A stretch of 64,000 bases of DNA from Erythroxylum novogranatense (GCA_029891385.1 CM057229.1:2294001-2358000); one strand, 5' to 3'. Positions 1 through 12,024 are shown, numbered from the stretch's first letter. A program made the numbers and translations. The notes: generated by a model from the sequence alone, not told the origin.

Positions 1-97
1 GGTCGAAATTTTTCCACCAATAAGCCTTTACACTCCTCCCACGTCAATCGGTGGCGCCCCTCCACCCATCTAACCACGCCGCCTTTCTTCTCCATAC

Positions 98-511
98 TCA
101 AAGATACCAGCCCATTTTCTCCATCTCATTAAATCGTCCCACCGAGAAGAAGCGTTCAACTCTGTAAATCCACCCATCGGGATCTTCACCATCGAACATC
201 GGCATCTCCACCCGCCTGGTGCGACAATCACGCCGGGGTTCCCATTGTCTCGCGAACCCAGGGGCCTGCTCATCAGTGAAATTTCTCCATCCTTCTTCCA
301 GTGGTCTACGTTCTCGCCCTTGTTGTGCCCATCCATACGGTGGGTCCGGGTTAGTCATATTATACCCACCATACTCCCTTGAGAATACGTTCTGACCTGA
401 GGTCCCGGGTGGAGGTCGTCGGAGGTCTCTCGAAGGTGCTTCCCCTGCAGTTGGGCCTGAGCTCTCACCCTGATCCATCGGCCCTTTTCCCTTGTCCACG
501 CCTGGGTTCAC
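98..511 (-). pseudogene. gypsy gag N-terminal fragment
   Basis: A 137-codon open stretch ends in a motif (VEMPMFDGEDPDGWIYRVER) that is the usual start of the plant Ty3/gypsy gag core, where a short FxGxxPxxW block precedes the capsid helices. The N-terminal part is hydrophilic and rich in Pro, Arg and Gly. The frame has no ATG at its upstream end and closes at 98 inside the capsid region, so it is probably a frame-broken gag. The same core motif occurs in the gypsy element near 44990, but the two are not the same family. Confidence 0.65.
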
Positions 512-774
512 TTCGTTACTCTTAATACCCGATGCACCCCACTCTTCTCAAACCTCTCGAAAGCACAAATTGCTTTAGCAACCATCGAACTCCTTCACTT
601 CGAAATGAGATTGCTCCCAACTTTGTTGCATTGCTTCTTTCTCTACTCCGCTCTTCCCTCATCACTCAAGGTGTTTTCAGAATCCTCACGTAAGTTCTCC
701 AGATCCTTCTCGATTCCATCCATTCTATTTTCTCCTTCTTATTAGCCATCGCAAAGATCGATGCTCGATACCGA

Positions 775-1122
775 TGATAGAACTAGTGATAGAACTCTCA
801 CCATCTTGAGAGATTTTGCACTAATTTTATTATTGTATGACTTGAATCGCCAAGTTCTCGATAGTATCTGACCAATTCGAGAGGACTGTTCTCTCCTAGC
901 CTTAGGCTCATGTAATGTTCTTTTGCTAACCGAAAAATCATCCCTTTTTCCCCATCATTCCCTCTTTATACCTCCGACAATTCTATAACTAACTCACCTC
1001 ATCTTCTCTCTCCGCCTTATTCTAACTACCTATTCTTACTCAGAATCAATGAAGACATCCTTCATTCAGCTACTCCTTGTCTTGCCCTTCTTGAATATAC
1101 TTTCATAATAGGAGGTCTAACA
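775..1122 (-). repeat. 5' LTR (348 bp) of the left-edge gypsy element
   Basis: The boundaries come from the TG...CA rule. On the minus strand the segment starts TGTTAGACCTCC at 1122 and ends ...CTATCA at 775, immediately before the primer-binding-site-like sequence. The partner LTR is outside the window, so the limits rest on these termini only. Confidence 0.6.
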
Positions 1123-1183
1123 CAATCATCCTCATTTATCAGTCAAAATATAACTTAACAGCAGTTGACCCCTTCTAATCAAA

Positions 1184-1285
1184 AAGCTTCTACTCTGCAC
1201 TTATATCCCAAAATTAGATCCCATGAGTATCAACAAGCTTCTACGCTGCACTTATATCCCAAAATTAGATCCCATGAGTACAAGA
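1184..1285. repeat. Direct tandem duplication of a 51-bp unit
   Basis: Two adjacent 51-bp copies (1184-1234 and 1235-1285), beginning AAGCTTCTAC, differ at one base near the start (TCT/GCT) and a little at the end. They lie between the last visible Maf-like exon and the gypsy LTR. Confidence 0.85.
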
Positions 1286-1442
1286 TCCAACTTGCATAGG
1301 TGAAACAGAACATTTTCCCCTAGCAGAAGACAAAGTATCCTCGGATCATAAATGGCATTGGCAACAAATGACCTAGTCTTCATGCACCCATTCTTTAATT
1401 AGGAATCGTCACTGACAATGAAAAAAAAATAACAACACATAC

Positions 1443-2229
1443 TGTGTCAGCTGCAATCAAAATAGTAGGTTCATCGTCCTTCCCTTGATTATCGACACTT
1501 CGTAGTTTTGCTACAATTGCATCTGCCTGATTTGATGCAAAATTCACACTCAGTTAATAAATAACAGACTTCTCATAGCCACTCCAACTTAAGCAAAGCT
1601 AGGACAACTCAATGTAGTTAAGAACATTTCAAATTGTGACCCAGAGTCCTTTTACATATTCCAGGTACTTCGTGGCACCAATACTCTTCCTAACAAGTAG
1701 TTAGTCAACTAAGCCAAAAGAAACTTACAAGATAAATCAACACCCGAATTTTTGATTTTTCAAAAAAAAAAAATTTCAAAAAAAAAAACCCTGAAAATTC
1801 AATTGCTGATAAACCTATGGATGGAAACAATCATCTTACCTTAGCCTCAGCAAGAGCCATTACCAACTCTTCAGGCTTCTCCTTGCGAATATTCTTCTCA
1901 TCGATATCTGCAGTCTAATGATCAACAACCCTAATAAACTATTTTACAAATTCCAACCCCATTTTCGATACTACTCTTAGTTAAATGATTAAACAGACAA
2001 ATGAAAAAGGAAAAGAACAAAACTTTTACCATGACAGTGAAGTCATATCCCATGTCAGACAAGATTTTTCTTCTCGCAGTCGAAGATGAACCCAATATTA
2101 CCTGCTCATAATTACCACTTAGTTTAGTCTCAGAAAAATGAATGATCAAAGAAAATAACCAAAGAAAAAGAACCCATAACTGGATTCGTCTACCTTGTAA
2201 GACGAACAAGTAGTGGTAGGTTGTGCCAT
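1443..2229 (-). CDS. Maf-like nucleoside triphosphate pyrophosphatase, first four coding exons
   Basis: Maf/HAM1-like proteins hydrolyse non-canonical or excess nucleoside triphosphates (dTTP/UTP class) to monophosphates, and plant members are small soluble proteins. Four exons join in frame with GT-AG borders: 2229-2194 (12 codons from ATG), 2101-2030, 1914-1840 and 1526-1443, giving 89 residues. The family signature GSSSxxRRxxL is present as GSSSTARRKIL, followed by the conserved DIDEKxIRKEKPEELV and LIAADT blocks. LIAADT normally leads into the second half of the fold (family members are about 200 residues). No later exon is recognisable between 1442 and the gypsy LTR at 1122, so the 3' half is either beyond the left-edge retrotransposon or lost. 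The ATG is chosen because it opens the only exon that splices in frame to the signature. Confidence 0.85.
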
Positions 2230-2487
2230 GTTGTCTCCGAGGAAGTTGGAGTTAGAGCACTCTGATTTAGTAACACCAGACAGGGACCGAGTGGTGACGA
2301 ATGAAACTAAAAAAGCTTCTTAAAAAAGTTGTCTTTATGGACTTGATATGATCCACGATATGGGCCTAACGTCGGGCCCATTTAATTTTAAGACCAAATC
2401 GAAAATTTAGTGAACCGATTTTACTTTTTACTTCTCATTTTTTAATAATTTAAGATAAAATATCTGAATTTGATAAACTCATATTCG

Positions 2488-3315
2488 GTTGTACGGTTGG
2501 CGACTGATGTTTTGAATGCATGGAAGGTGGTTCGAGTTCAGCCACATATTGCACCGGTAGTTGTAAACCGTAATCCAAGTTGGTCATGTCGCCCGAAAGG
2601 CTGGCTAAAGGTTAATGTTAATGCCTCAACTGAAAGTGCTTTAGGTTAGGGTATTGGTTGTGTAATAAGAAATTTATTGCCTTAATAACTCTGTGTTATT
2701 TAAAAGTTGCTAAAAAAATTATCATATAAAAATTAGCAAAAAATACCTTGAGTTGAAATTTTATTAACTCACAGTCCCTTAAGCGTGGAGGAACAACACA
2801 CGACTAAGGATTTTTTTTACAGCAAAATTAAAAACATAAAATTAATAGAGTAACATTTTATATCTCAGAGTTTAATTAGTTACTTTCGTATAACACAAGG
2901 GTCGCTACAGTAAATTTGTCGTGTAATAAAGGACTCTAGAGCTTCGATTATTACTGATCGTGCATGACGCTATGCAGGTTTTTTACTGCAACGGTTGCTG
3001 AGGTCATTGTTATGCGTGAAGTGTTGAGTTGGATCAAGGCACAAGGTTGACAGAGAGTATTATTTGAAACTAATTCTCGACTGGTTGCGTAAGCCATTAA
3101 TACGATAAGTCTGATGATGTTTCTACTTTTAGTTTAATCATTCAAGACTGTAAATCCCTCTTGTCTGAGATTCCAGTCGCTAGGTGTAGGTTTATCTATC
3201 AGTCTGCGAATGTGGCTGCTCATGCTTTGGCCATTGGTAGTCATTCCGATGCAGGCCTAGGAGTGTGGAATAATTTGCCTCCTCTTAGTTTACTTGATGT
3301 CTTACTATCTTCTTA
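2488..3315 (+). pseudogene. LINE RNase H domain tail, degenerate
   Basis: Translation from 2488 gives a linker and the motif GWLKVNVNAS...GIGCVIRN, the N-terminal strand pair of the RNase H domain at the C-terminus of plant L1-type LINE ORF2. The C-terminal half follows at about 2990-3315 (AEVIVMREVLSW, then CRFIYQSANVAAHALA), ending in two stops. The acid residue expected in KVNVDxA is Asn here, and there are stops in both halves. About 245 bases (roughly 2690-2935) with no relation to RNase H separate the halves and look like a later insertion whose ends I cannot define. Confidence 0.75.
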
Positions 3316-3504
3316 ATGAAACCCCATATTTAACTTTTTAAAACAAAAACCAGCATCCTCATCTAAATGATCTACATAAGACAAAAGAGTACTGCAACAA
3401 CAACATCTAGGTAAAAGTTTTACTAACATGCAGGATCTGGAAGATTTAGTAGTACCAACTTTTTTTTAACTAGTAAAAGGTTGTTTCTAAATGATCTACA
3501 TAAA

Positions 3505-4057
3505 TATAAAATATAAATAAAGGCATTAAATAAAATAAAATAACAATAAGAAAAGTTAAAATAATAAATAATCAACATAGATAAAAATAAATAAATAAAT
3601 ATAAATATAAATATAAATATGCTAATAATAATAATAATAACAACAAAACAATAATATTAACAACTGGAGTAATAGCAATGAAAGAGAAAAATCTTAGACT
3701 AAATCCCTAAGACATAAGTACTATATATTTAAAATTTAGACAAACTACAAGAGGAAAATACTAAAAGACCTATGACAACGACAAGGGTCTCTTAAAATAG
3801 AAATCCTTTATTTGTATCTTAGTATGCCAAAATTTTCTATTGTTAATTATGTCCTTGATACGTTTCAGATCATTTTATAAAATAAAATAAAATAAAATAT
3901 TTATATTTATCAAATGATCCACATATAAAATAAAATAAACAAATACATAAAAAATAAAAATAGCAATAAGAAAAGTTAAAATAATAAATAATCAACATAG
4001 ATAAAAAGAAAAAATAAATATAAATATAAATATGCGAATAATAATAATAATAACAAT
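3505..4057. repeat. Duplicated AT-rich microsatellite block
   Basis: Two imperfect copies of an AT-rich stretch of about 140 bp (3505-3650 and 3925-4057) share the same order: AATAAGAAAAGTTAAAATAA, a run of ATAAATAA/TATAAATA, then (AAT)n ending in ACAA. A shorter element (AAATGATCTACATA) also recurs at about 3366, 3488 and 3914. This is a segmental duplication of simple-sequence DNA and has no coding potential. Confidence 0.7.
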
Positions 4058-4065
4058 CATGAGGC

Positions 4066-6050
4066 GATGACAAAGATACTTCTATAGCCTGTTTAACGTA
4101 GAGATAGTGGGCGACATAGAGTTAGGCAAACCGTCCGTATTGGGACATTTCCTTACCAGGCACACTTAGGAATGGGTTATAAGGGGTGAAATTACAAGGG
4201 TTATGAGAGGCATGGGGAGCAGAAGAGTCGTAGGGCTGGACGAGATCCCTATAGAAGAATGAAAGCGATTAGGAGTTGTTGGTATTAAGTGGCTAGTCCA
4301 ACTCTTTAATGTGATCCTAGCGATAGCTAAAATGTCGAATGAATGGAGATTGAGTAAGTTGATCCCCTTATACAGGGGCAAATGAGACATCCAACATTGT
4401 CACAACTATAGAGATATCAAATTGCTGAATCACACCATGAAGTTGTGGGAGAAGGTAATTGAAAAAAAGGATCCGGAGAGCTGCTTCTGTGTCGGCCAAC
4501 CAATTTGGTTTATGTCTAGTAGGTCCATGACAGAAGCAATGCATCTACTTTGTGGACTCATGGAATGCTACTGGGAATGAAAATGGGATTTACATATAGT
4601 TTTTTTTTATTTAGAGAAGGCGTATGACAGAGTTCCTAAAGAATTCTTATGGAGGTGTTTGGATGCAAAAAGCATTCATATGACCTATATTAAAGTAATT
4701 AAAGATATTTATGAAGGAGCATTGACGAGCGTAAGGACGATAGGAGGCGACATGGAAATATTTTCTATCAGTGTTGGACTACATCAAGCGACTGCTTTAA
4801 GGCCTTTTCTATTCATTCTAGTGGTAGATAAACTTACCAAACATATATAAGGAGGGATACCTTGATGTATGTTATTTACTAACAATATTGTCCTAGTGGA
4901 TGAGACCAGGGAGGGGGTCAATTTTAAGCTAAAACATTGGAGAGATACATTAGAACCGAAAGGTTTTAGAATGAGCAGGTCTAAGATGGAATATTTAGAA
5001 TGCAACTTTTCGGGGAGCTAGTGGGTACATGAAGTGACTGTGACAATTGGTGCTGACGTTATACCAAAAAAATCATGTTTTAAATATCTCGGGTCCATCA
5101 TTCAGAGTGATGGTAATATCGATACAGATATAATACAGTGTATTAGATATATATGGACCAAATGGAGATGTGCGTCAGGGGTTTTATGTGACAAAAAGAT
5201 TCCTGTAAAACTCAAGGGAAAGTTTTATAAAACGGTGATCCGTCCAAAAATGTTATACGGGACAGAGTATTGGCCTACCAAACGTCAACATACAAGACAG
5301 TTGTTAGTAGCCGAAGTGCGCATGTTTTGGTGGATGTGTGACATTACCAAAAGAGATAGGGTTCGTAACCGTGTGGTGAGAGATCAACTACAGGTGGTTA
5401 GTGCAGCCGACAAGTTGAAAAAGTCTAGACTTAGATGATTCGGGCATGTGCGCAGGAGACCCTCTAATGCTCCGATGTGTAATTGTGAGAGTATAACCCT
5501 TAGTGAATACAAGAGGAGAAGGGGGAGGCCTTACAAGAGCTAGAGGGAAATGATCAAGAAAGATTGTCTAAGTTGGACCTTAATGAGGTAATAGCTACAA
5601 ATAGACGAGTATGACGTGATCAGATAAGGATAAGAGATTAACCTTTAAAGTTTGCCATTACAGTAGAGTAGTTCTTTGGAGATTGGACTCGTAGCACGTA
5701 GATTACGGGGACAATAGGATTGGCATACTTGTAGGGTATATGAGCAAGGACTCCTACAATAATTAGAAACGAGGTGAGTCGGTCTTTGCAGCTTATCAGG
5801 TACTTGCAGATCTGGATTCTTTTTTTTAATGTAAAATTTTTATTTATTTAATAATTTACCGTGCTAGTTTTACCCTTTTCCTCTGTAACCTGCATCATTC
5901 ATATATTGTCTTATTTGCATGTGGGTCTATCAGAAATAGCATCTCTATTATGTAAGAATAAGACTGTGTACTATCAGACCTCTCAAGACTCCGCTTCATT
6001 GCGAAATTTCATACTAGGTGTTAACGACGAAGAGTAATAGCAATAGGAAC
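4066..6050 (+). pseudogene. RTE-clade non-LTR retrotransposon (LINE), 5'-truncated and decayed
   Basis: Reverse-transcriptase blocks appear in order with stops and frameshifts: a GLDEIPIE block near 4235, KLIPLYRGK near 4355, FYLEKAYDRVPKEFLW near 4605, an RT core at 4659-4850 (LHQATALRPFLFIL), a degenerate catalytic stretch [11 protein letters not shown] at about 4868 (the usual FADDI appears as FTNNI), then KSCFKYLGSIIQSDG and the characteristic RTE C-terminus (KFYKTVIRPKMLYGTEYW, VAEVRMFWWM, FGHVRRRPSNAP). The untranslated tail near 5930-6050 (a 'TAAGACTGTGTAC...AGACCTC' block) resembles the 3' end of plant RTE elements. Both catalytic Asp are lost, so it cannot encode an active RT. Confidence 0.8.
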
Positions 6051-6055
6051 ATTAA

Positions 6056-6616
6056 AGTCATAATACCAATTATATCTAAAATTAACAAAATAAATTTTGT
6101 TAATTTAATTTTAAGTTTAAATTCAATCTAAAATTTAAAAAAATTATTGATTTTATTAACTCCACTCAAAATATTTTTATATTTAATTATTTTATATTTA
6201 AACCTAAAAATGTTTATTAGCATTATAACAATTAATGCATAAAGCTTCTGTTATATGGGAGTTTGGGGAGGGTCATATTATATGCAACCTTATTTTTGTA
6301 TTTTTACAAAGAAGTTGTTTCCATGGATTATTAGGATTAGAGTTTTAAATTAAATTTTAACAGCTTTTAAAACATTTATAATAAATCATCAACTAATTAA
6401 AATTTTAACTTAATTTCTCACCTTTGTCTTTCTAAAATTTATTATTCAAATTCACATGACATAATGTAGTAGTAAAATTCATCAAAAATTAAAATATATT
6501 TAAAAATGTCACTTAATTAATAAAATTTAATCCAGTAAATTATTATTTTAAAGGCAAGATTTTTATCATATATTTAATATTAATTTAAACTAAAACACTA
6601 TAAAATGTTAGTATTA
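6056..6616. other. AT-rich spacer
   Basis: About 560 bases of very AT-rich DNA between two LINE remnants. No gene, repeat structure or conserved motif was seen. The last bases lead into the target-site duplication of the L1-type LINE. Confidence 0.6.
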
Positions 6617-7867
6617 AAATTATAATTTGATCATGAGCGAATGTCTTCAACACATATTGGATACTGCTAAGAAGAAACTCGCAGGCTGGAGTGCTCAGAC
6701 CTTGTCACTCGCCGGGCGAGTTACCTTAACCCAATTAGTTATAGCTGCCCTTCCAATTTTCACGATGCAAATAGTCTATCTCCCGCGCCAACTTTGTGAC
6801 AACCTGCAGAAAATCATGAGAGATTTTATTTGGAGCTCTGCACCCAATCAACAAAAAATGCACCTTGTCAACTGGGCGTTTGTTTGTCAGCCTAAGTCCA
6901 CTGGGGGACTAGGACTAAAATGGATCTGCCCTACCAATGATGCGTTACTCACCAAGTTAGATTAGGCCTTACTGACTCAGTCGACAACCCTCTGGGTCTA
7001 GGTGCTTAGAGCTAAATATAGACTGCATACTTACCATATCCCCCAAACAATTGTGAGGCTAGGGGCTTCGGTAATTTGGAGGGGATTTTCGACATCCTGG
7101 CTACTTGAATGACAGGGTAGCAAATGGATTATGGGCTACGGCAAAATAATATTATTCTAGCTGGATAATTGAGTGAATGGATGGGGATCGCTTATCCATA
7201 TGGCGACCTCTCAAATTTTGGATAATAGCCCGAACGCCACGATTGTCGACTTTACTAGTGAAGGGGGTACTTGGCTTTAGCAGGAGTTTCAACAATACCT
7301 ATCTTCCTTAGTCTATCTGAAGTTAGCATCTCTCTGCCCTACTGCTGAGGAGAGAGGGGACGATAAGCTGGTGTGGGGGCCAACTACCTATGGGAGGTTC
7401 ACTGTGGCATCAGCTTATAATTTACTTGAAGGCCCTTATCTAGACACTAATCGCAAGCTTTGGGAGGTTATATGGACATGGCCTGGCCTCAGCGGATTCG
7501 TTTTTTCCTATGGCTGTTGGCTAATAGAAAACTCTTGACTAATCAGCATCGAGTAGTCAGGCACATCGCCACAAATAGCAGTTATCATTTATATGGTCTG
7601 GCAGAGTCAACATTACATACGGTACGAGACTGCCCGAGAGTGCAAACTTTTTGGCTTAAATTTCTATGGGATGTGGTTTATACGGACTTCTTCTAACAGG
7701 ATGAGGGGATATGGCTAGTGTCTAATCTCATCAAACTTTCGAAAATCCAACAGGTCGAGTGGGGTACAATCTATGGCGTAGCCTGTTGGTTATTATGGAA
7801 ATAACGTAACAGCAGCCTATTTGAGAGGGGCTTTGTATGCCCGGATGATGGTACTAGGGCTGTACTG
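6617..7867 (+). pseudogene. L1-type LINE ORF2 C-terminal half, left part
   Basis: This begins with the 15-base target-site duplication (6617-6631) that recurs at 22691-22705 with one mismatch. The coding part starts at about 6632 with the post-RT region typical of plant L1 ORF2 (KKLAGWSAQTLSLAGRVTL, ALPIFTMQ, FIWSS, HLVNWAFVCQPKSTGGLGLK), then a degenerate linker, then the zf-RVT zinc-finger region (7460-7696: QRIRFFLWLLANRKLLTNQ...ESTLHTVRDCPRVQTFW, where two of the usual Cys are absent). Many stops interrupt it. The 5' truncation just after the TSD and the poly(A) tail at the far end are as expected for target-primed reverse transcription. The sequence is broken at 7867 by the copia element and resumes at 22068. 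Confidence 0.8.
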
Positions 7868-8418
7868 TGTTGAGAATTGTCTCAAAGTCAAAAATCTTAA
7901 CTTCTCCAAGTCAAAAATCTCAACTTCTCAAAGTCAGAATTGAAGCTTGCTTTTAGTGATTGTTGAGTCAAGAATGGTGGCTTGTTTTTTCGGTGGATTT
8001 CGGTGGTGCAACTGGCTTTCACACCCATTGAATTCTCTATAAAAGAGAAGCACAACGAAAGAGATGAAAAGGAGAAGAGAGTAGAAGTTGTTTATTGTGA
8101 GAGAGTAGAGAAGTTTTCCAGAAGTGAGGGAGAGCAAAATAATTCGAGAGGAATGAGAGAGTTCTGGAGAGAGAGAGAAAAAATAGTATATTTATATTTT
8201 TTGTTTTCTCTTTCTAGTAAAAGTGGGTGAGCTTGGGTTATTTTGGGTCTTTTGAAAAATTGAGTGATAAACACTATTGTATGCTCTCATTGATTATAGT
8301 GAAATACTCAATCATCTCCAAACTGAATGTAGACATTGTCGAACCAATATAAAAATCTTGGTATTCTTGTTATTGTTTTATTTTTCACTCCAAAATTTAT
8401 TAACGTTTCTGCACAACA
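7868..8418 (+). repeat. 5' LTR (551 bp) of the copia element
   Basis: It starts TGTTGAGAATTG and ends GCACAACA. Two near-copies of a 23-base motif (CTCAAAGTCAAAAATCTTAAC and variants) lie at its start. A TATA-like CTCTATAAAAGAG lies at about 8035-8047, followed by a GA-rich segment, which would fit the promoter and start of the transcribed region. Several transitions separate it from the 3' LTR, and the 3' copy begins TATTGAG instead of TGTTGAG. Confidence 0.9.
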
Positions 8419-8603
8419 AATGGTATTAGAGGTCCAGTTTTTTTGACTGGGGTGCTGTAGGAGTAAAAATCTGTTTGAGTTACAGTGTCGGTGAATAGTA
8501 TTAGTGAACAGTATTAGTGAATAGTGTCAGTGAGCAGTGCAGATAAACAATGTCGGTGCTACAGTGTCGGCGCTACAGTCCCCGTAAATAGTGCCAGTGT
8601 TAC
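8419..8603 (+). other. Copia leader: primer-binding site and degenerate short repeats
   Basis: The primer-binding site TGGTATTAGAGG (8421-8432) follows the LTR and differs from the usual initiator-Met-tRNA complement at a few bases. From about 8480 the leader is built of degenerate 12-14-base repeats of the type AGTGAACAGTATT / AGTGAATAGTGTC, and it resumes at 13252 beyond the first long-LTR insertion until the gag ATG at 13303. The last five bases, GTTAC (8599-8603), are the target duplication of that insertion. Confidence 0.75.
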
Positions 8604-9949
8604 TGTTGAGACTCGATTTCGTAACTGGACCTTAATCGAAAAAACGGAAACACATATTGCGGAAAACAAAGCGGCAGAAACAATTCAAGCGTATCTCAAA
8701 ACCGAAAGTGGCCCAAAAAAAATGCCGAAACAAAAACCAAAGCGAAACAGATGAACGGACGAAAACAAAAGCGAAAGAATCCGAAACAGAAACATATGGC
8801 GAAAGTCAAAGAGAGCAAATTGGATCAAAGGCGAACGAATCGAAAACGAAACGAATTGGTTCGGAATCAAAAGCGAATCGAATCAAAGCACACAAACAAT
8901 TCAAACGGACTCAATCAAATTTTTCCAACATCCGTGAACGTATACTTTAGAAAAATGCGTGTTGGATACCTTAAGACTAAACCAATCCGAAAACTAGTAT
9001 AAATTTTTTTTCTTTCTTTCTTTTTCATCTTATTCGTCTTTACTCGATCTCATACAAAGCAATACACTTTCTCAATTTGGAATTCATCAATTCCATAAAC
9101 TCAAATATTTTATCTTTCATAAACATACATATCTCATAATTCTTCTTTTTAACTAATTCTTATTTTCCTTTGCCAAAAGACACTTAATACACATATATCT
9201 AAATCCACAATTCATACAAGAAGGCACTTCAATATTTCAGCTCAAATATTACAATTCATCGGACCTCCTACCAGAATCCCATCGTAAACAAATGCATTCA
9301 ATCATCATCATCTACATAGCACTTCAAATAATTTTCAATCATCAACATCATTGGACCTCCCGTCCGGAATCCAAAGCACAATTCAACACATTCATATTCA
9401 CATTATATACAAATCCATAATTCACTATTCTATTCCATATACAAATCCATAATTCAATCAGTCCCATTTATACATCATAACCATACACAAATTTATATCT
9501 CAAATCCATACACAAGTCCATAAGTCAATTACATTCCAAAATAAATGCACTACAAACTTTAATGGCATTCCAAGCCATATACAAAACTAATACCGAAATC
9601 CAAAATACACAAAACACAAAATAAGTGAAATCGAATAGAAGCCTTGACTTTCCTTCATCCGATCTCCTACTCGAATACCTGGAGATGGAGATGAAGAGGG
9701 GGTGAGCTAAAAGCTCATGGATAACATGTTTATAAATCGAAAAACAAACAAAAACATTTTGCAAAACTTTTGCTATTATGAGAGAGATTTCACAGTAGGA
9801 AATTTATCAAATAAATTCTTTTTCAAAAATATCTCAATTTATCAATGAATTCACGAACAAATCAAAAACATGAATGCATCACATTATAAACAAAATCAAA
9901 AACACATAAACACATCAGAATGGTTTGGGTCGGTTCAAAACAGAATGTA

Positions 9950-10027
9950 CTGCACATTTCCGCATAGCGGTCCTGTGCAGCCGTGAACAGAACGTACTAC
10001 ACCTTTTCGCATAGCGGTCCGGTGTAG
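9950..10027. repeat. Two tandem stem-loops, 47 bp apart, in long LTR copy 1
   Basis: Stem 1: CTGCACA (9950-9956) pairs with TGTGCAG (9974-9980), with an inner CCGC-ATA-GCGG. Stem 2: CTACACC (9997-10003) pairs with GGTGTAG (10021-10027), with an inner CGC-ATA-GCG. The arms differ between the copies yet remain complementary. A counterpart is at 19583-19613 in copy 2. Confidence 0.85.
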
Positions 10028-12024
10028 CCGTGAACTTATGGGAGTCCGTAACGGAGCTCCAATGCCACTAGCGGGCAGGCGGGTGAAGCCTATAAAAAGA
10101 AGACAAGTGCACTTGACTCAACTTATGGGACCTAACCAAACCCATATAACACATTTCACACTTGAAAATCGGATTGCCTGAAGGCATGTTTCGGAAAGTC
10201 AATCTTTCATATCATATCATATTTCATACTCATTCACATTCAAAAATTTACAATAGCAAACTAATTCACATAACACATTCTTAATCACACAAACACAATG
10301 AATGCAAGATTTTAGCTACATCATCAAATTATTCAAAATCATTCGAAAACAAAAAATTTCATAATTATTGCAATTATCAAATCATTTAAACACAATGAAT
10401 GCGAAAATCGTATCAATTTTGATCAAAATCATTCAAAACAATTTTAACAATTTATTCAATCATTCGAAAACAATCTATTATCAATTTCTTAAATCATTTC
10501 AAAATTAATGAATTTAATCATTCGAAAATAATAATTTTCAAAACATTTCTCTTCTTGATTTTTCAAAATAACATAATTAGCTTATAAATCAAAATATAAA
10601 CATGGTACCCACCTCAATTCCATGCTTAAAACTTGTCCAAAGCTTCAATTTCTCCAAAGTCTCACTTCAATTCCCTAATCCAAGACAAAAATTCCTAATT
10701 CATAACCATCCAAAATTTAACATCACATAAAGGATAATTACCAAAATTGAGTTTAGAAAACACAAACTCATACCAATCTTAAGCCATATGAACCAAAATC
10801 TTTCAACAATTAACAAATCAAAAATCTCAATCTTACCTTTATTCTTCATCATTTTCGGATTTTCTTAGCTCCATAGGAAGCTCTCATGCTCTTCCACCTT
10901 TTCCCTCTTGAATCATCTTAAAAATCACTCTTGAAGCTCACTAAAATTCAAACCCTAAGCCTTCTCTTTCTTCTTTCTTCTTCTCCCTTTTCTTTCCATT
11001 CCAAACTCACTTCTCTTTTCTCTTCTTCCTTTCATTTTCCTTTCTAATTTCGTGCCTCTCTTCCTTATAAACGACAGCCCCCTTTTAATGAATGAGTAAT
11101 AACTCATTTGCCCTTCCTTATAAGCCTTATAACTTAACACTTTAAGTGATCTTCCAAATTTGCCCCTAAAATTCATTTTAATTCATGCTTACTTTAGGAC
11201 ATTTTTCTAACCATCAAATTGAAGGAATTTGCTAAACCTTCCTTCTAGAGAAATGTTCCTCATTGTCTCAATTTCATAACGTCACTAAAATCATTTAATT
11301 TGGTGCACTACTCCAAAAGTTATTCTCTAAACATTTCGAACTATCACTATGCTAAAACTTTTTCCAGCGATTTACTTTCATCCAAAAATTGACATTCTTA
11401 ATGACTAAATTGAAACTCGAGTCCTTCAGAATATTTGTAGCCCTATTTCTCTAGTTTAATCCAAATTAAGAATCACCTCATTTGGACGACTAGAGCAAAA
11501 GTTATGGCCAAAATACTTTCAGCTCTTACTAATCCAAGACTGAACACTAAATCCAACTTCAATTCTGAAGTTGAAAATCTTAGGGGCTAAATTGAAATTC
11601 GATTTCTTCATATGACTTGTAGCCCCATGTCTCTATTTTATTTTGCAATAAGAATCAGATTAATCGTATCTCCATAAATCAAGAATTCACCAAAATACCC
11701 CAACTCACTTTGATTAAATCCATCATCCTCAATTTAATCTCAAAAATCATAAATTTCCTATGCTAATGTATATAATTGTCTTAAGAATCCAACGCTTCGA
11801 AAATCAAGTCAATCGAACGTCGGACGAAAAAGATATAAGCAAAAAATTAAACAAGGGTCAGATTAGGGGAAAACAAGCAAAATCAGAAGGAAGCCCAAAA
11901 CGGCGTTTTTAGCGTGAGGAAAGCGAAGCGAGCAAAAAAGGCGTCATTGGGCGAGGCGAGCAGCTAACCTCGGGCGAGCATTTTCGCCCGCTCGCCCTCG
12001 AGCCCTGACCCTTTTCTTCTTTTT

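Larger units (their letters stand above)
1..1122 (-). mobile_element. 5' end of a Ty3/gypsy LTR retrotransposon, cut by the left window edge
   Basis: Read on the minus strand, an LTR (1122 down to 775) is followed by a leader of about 260 bases and then gag (511 down to 98). Just inside the LTR, at about 774-760, is a degenerate primer-binding site that resembles the initiator-Met tRNA type (CGGTATCGAGC). The rest of the element lies outside the window, so its length and second LTR cannot be judged. It sits directly downstream of the last visible exon of the Maf-like gene and has probably interrupted that gene or its 3' flank. Confidence 0.75.

Noticed and set aside
3870..4073. Tyr/Phe-rich minus-strand open frame
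   Set aside because: Translation of AT-rich microsatellite only.
8524..9002. Overlapping Lys/Arg-rich open frames
   Set aside because: Low-complexity translation of GAAACGAAAG-type repeats spanning the copia leader and the end of a solo LTR; the first crosses the insertion junction.
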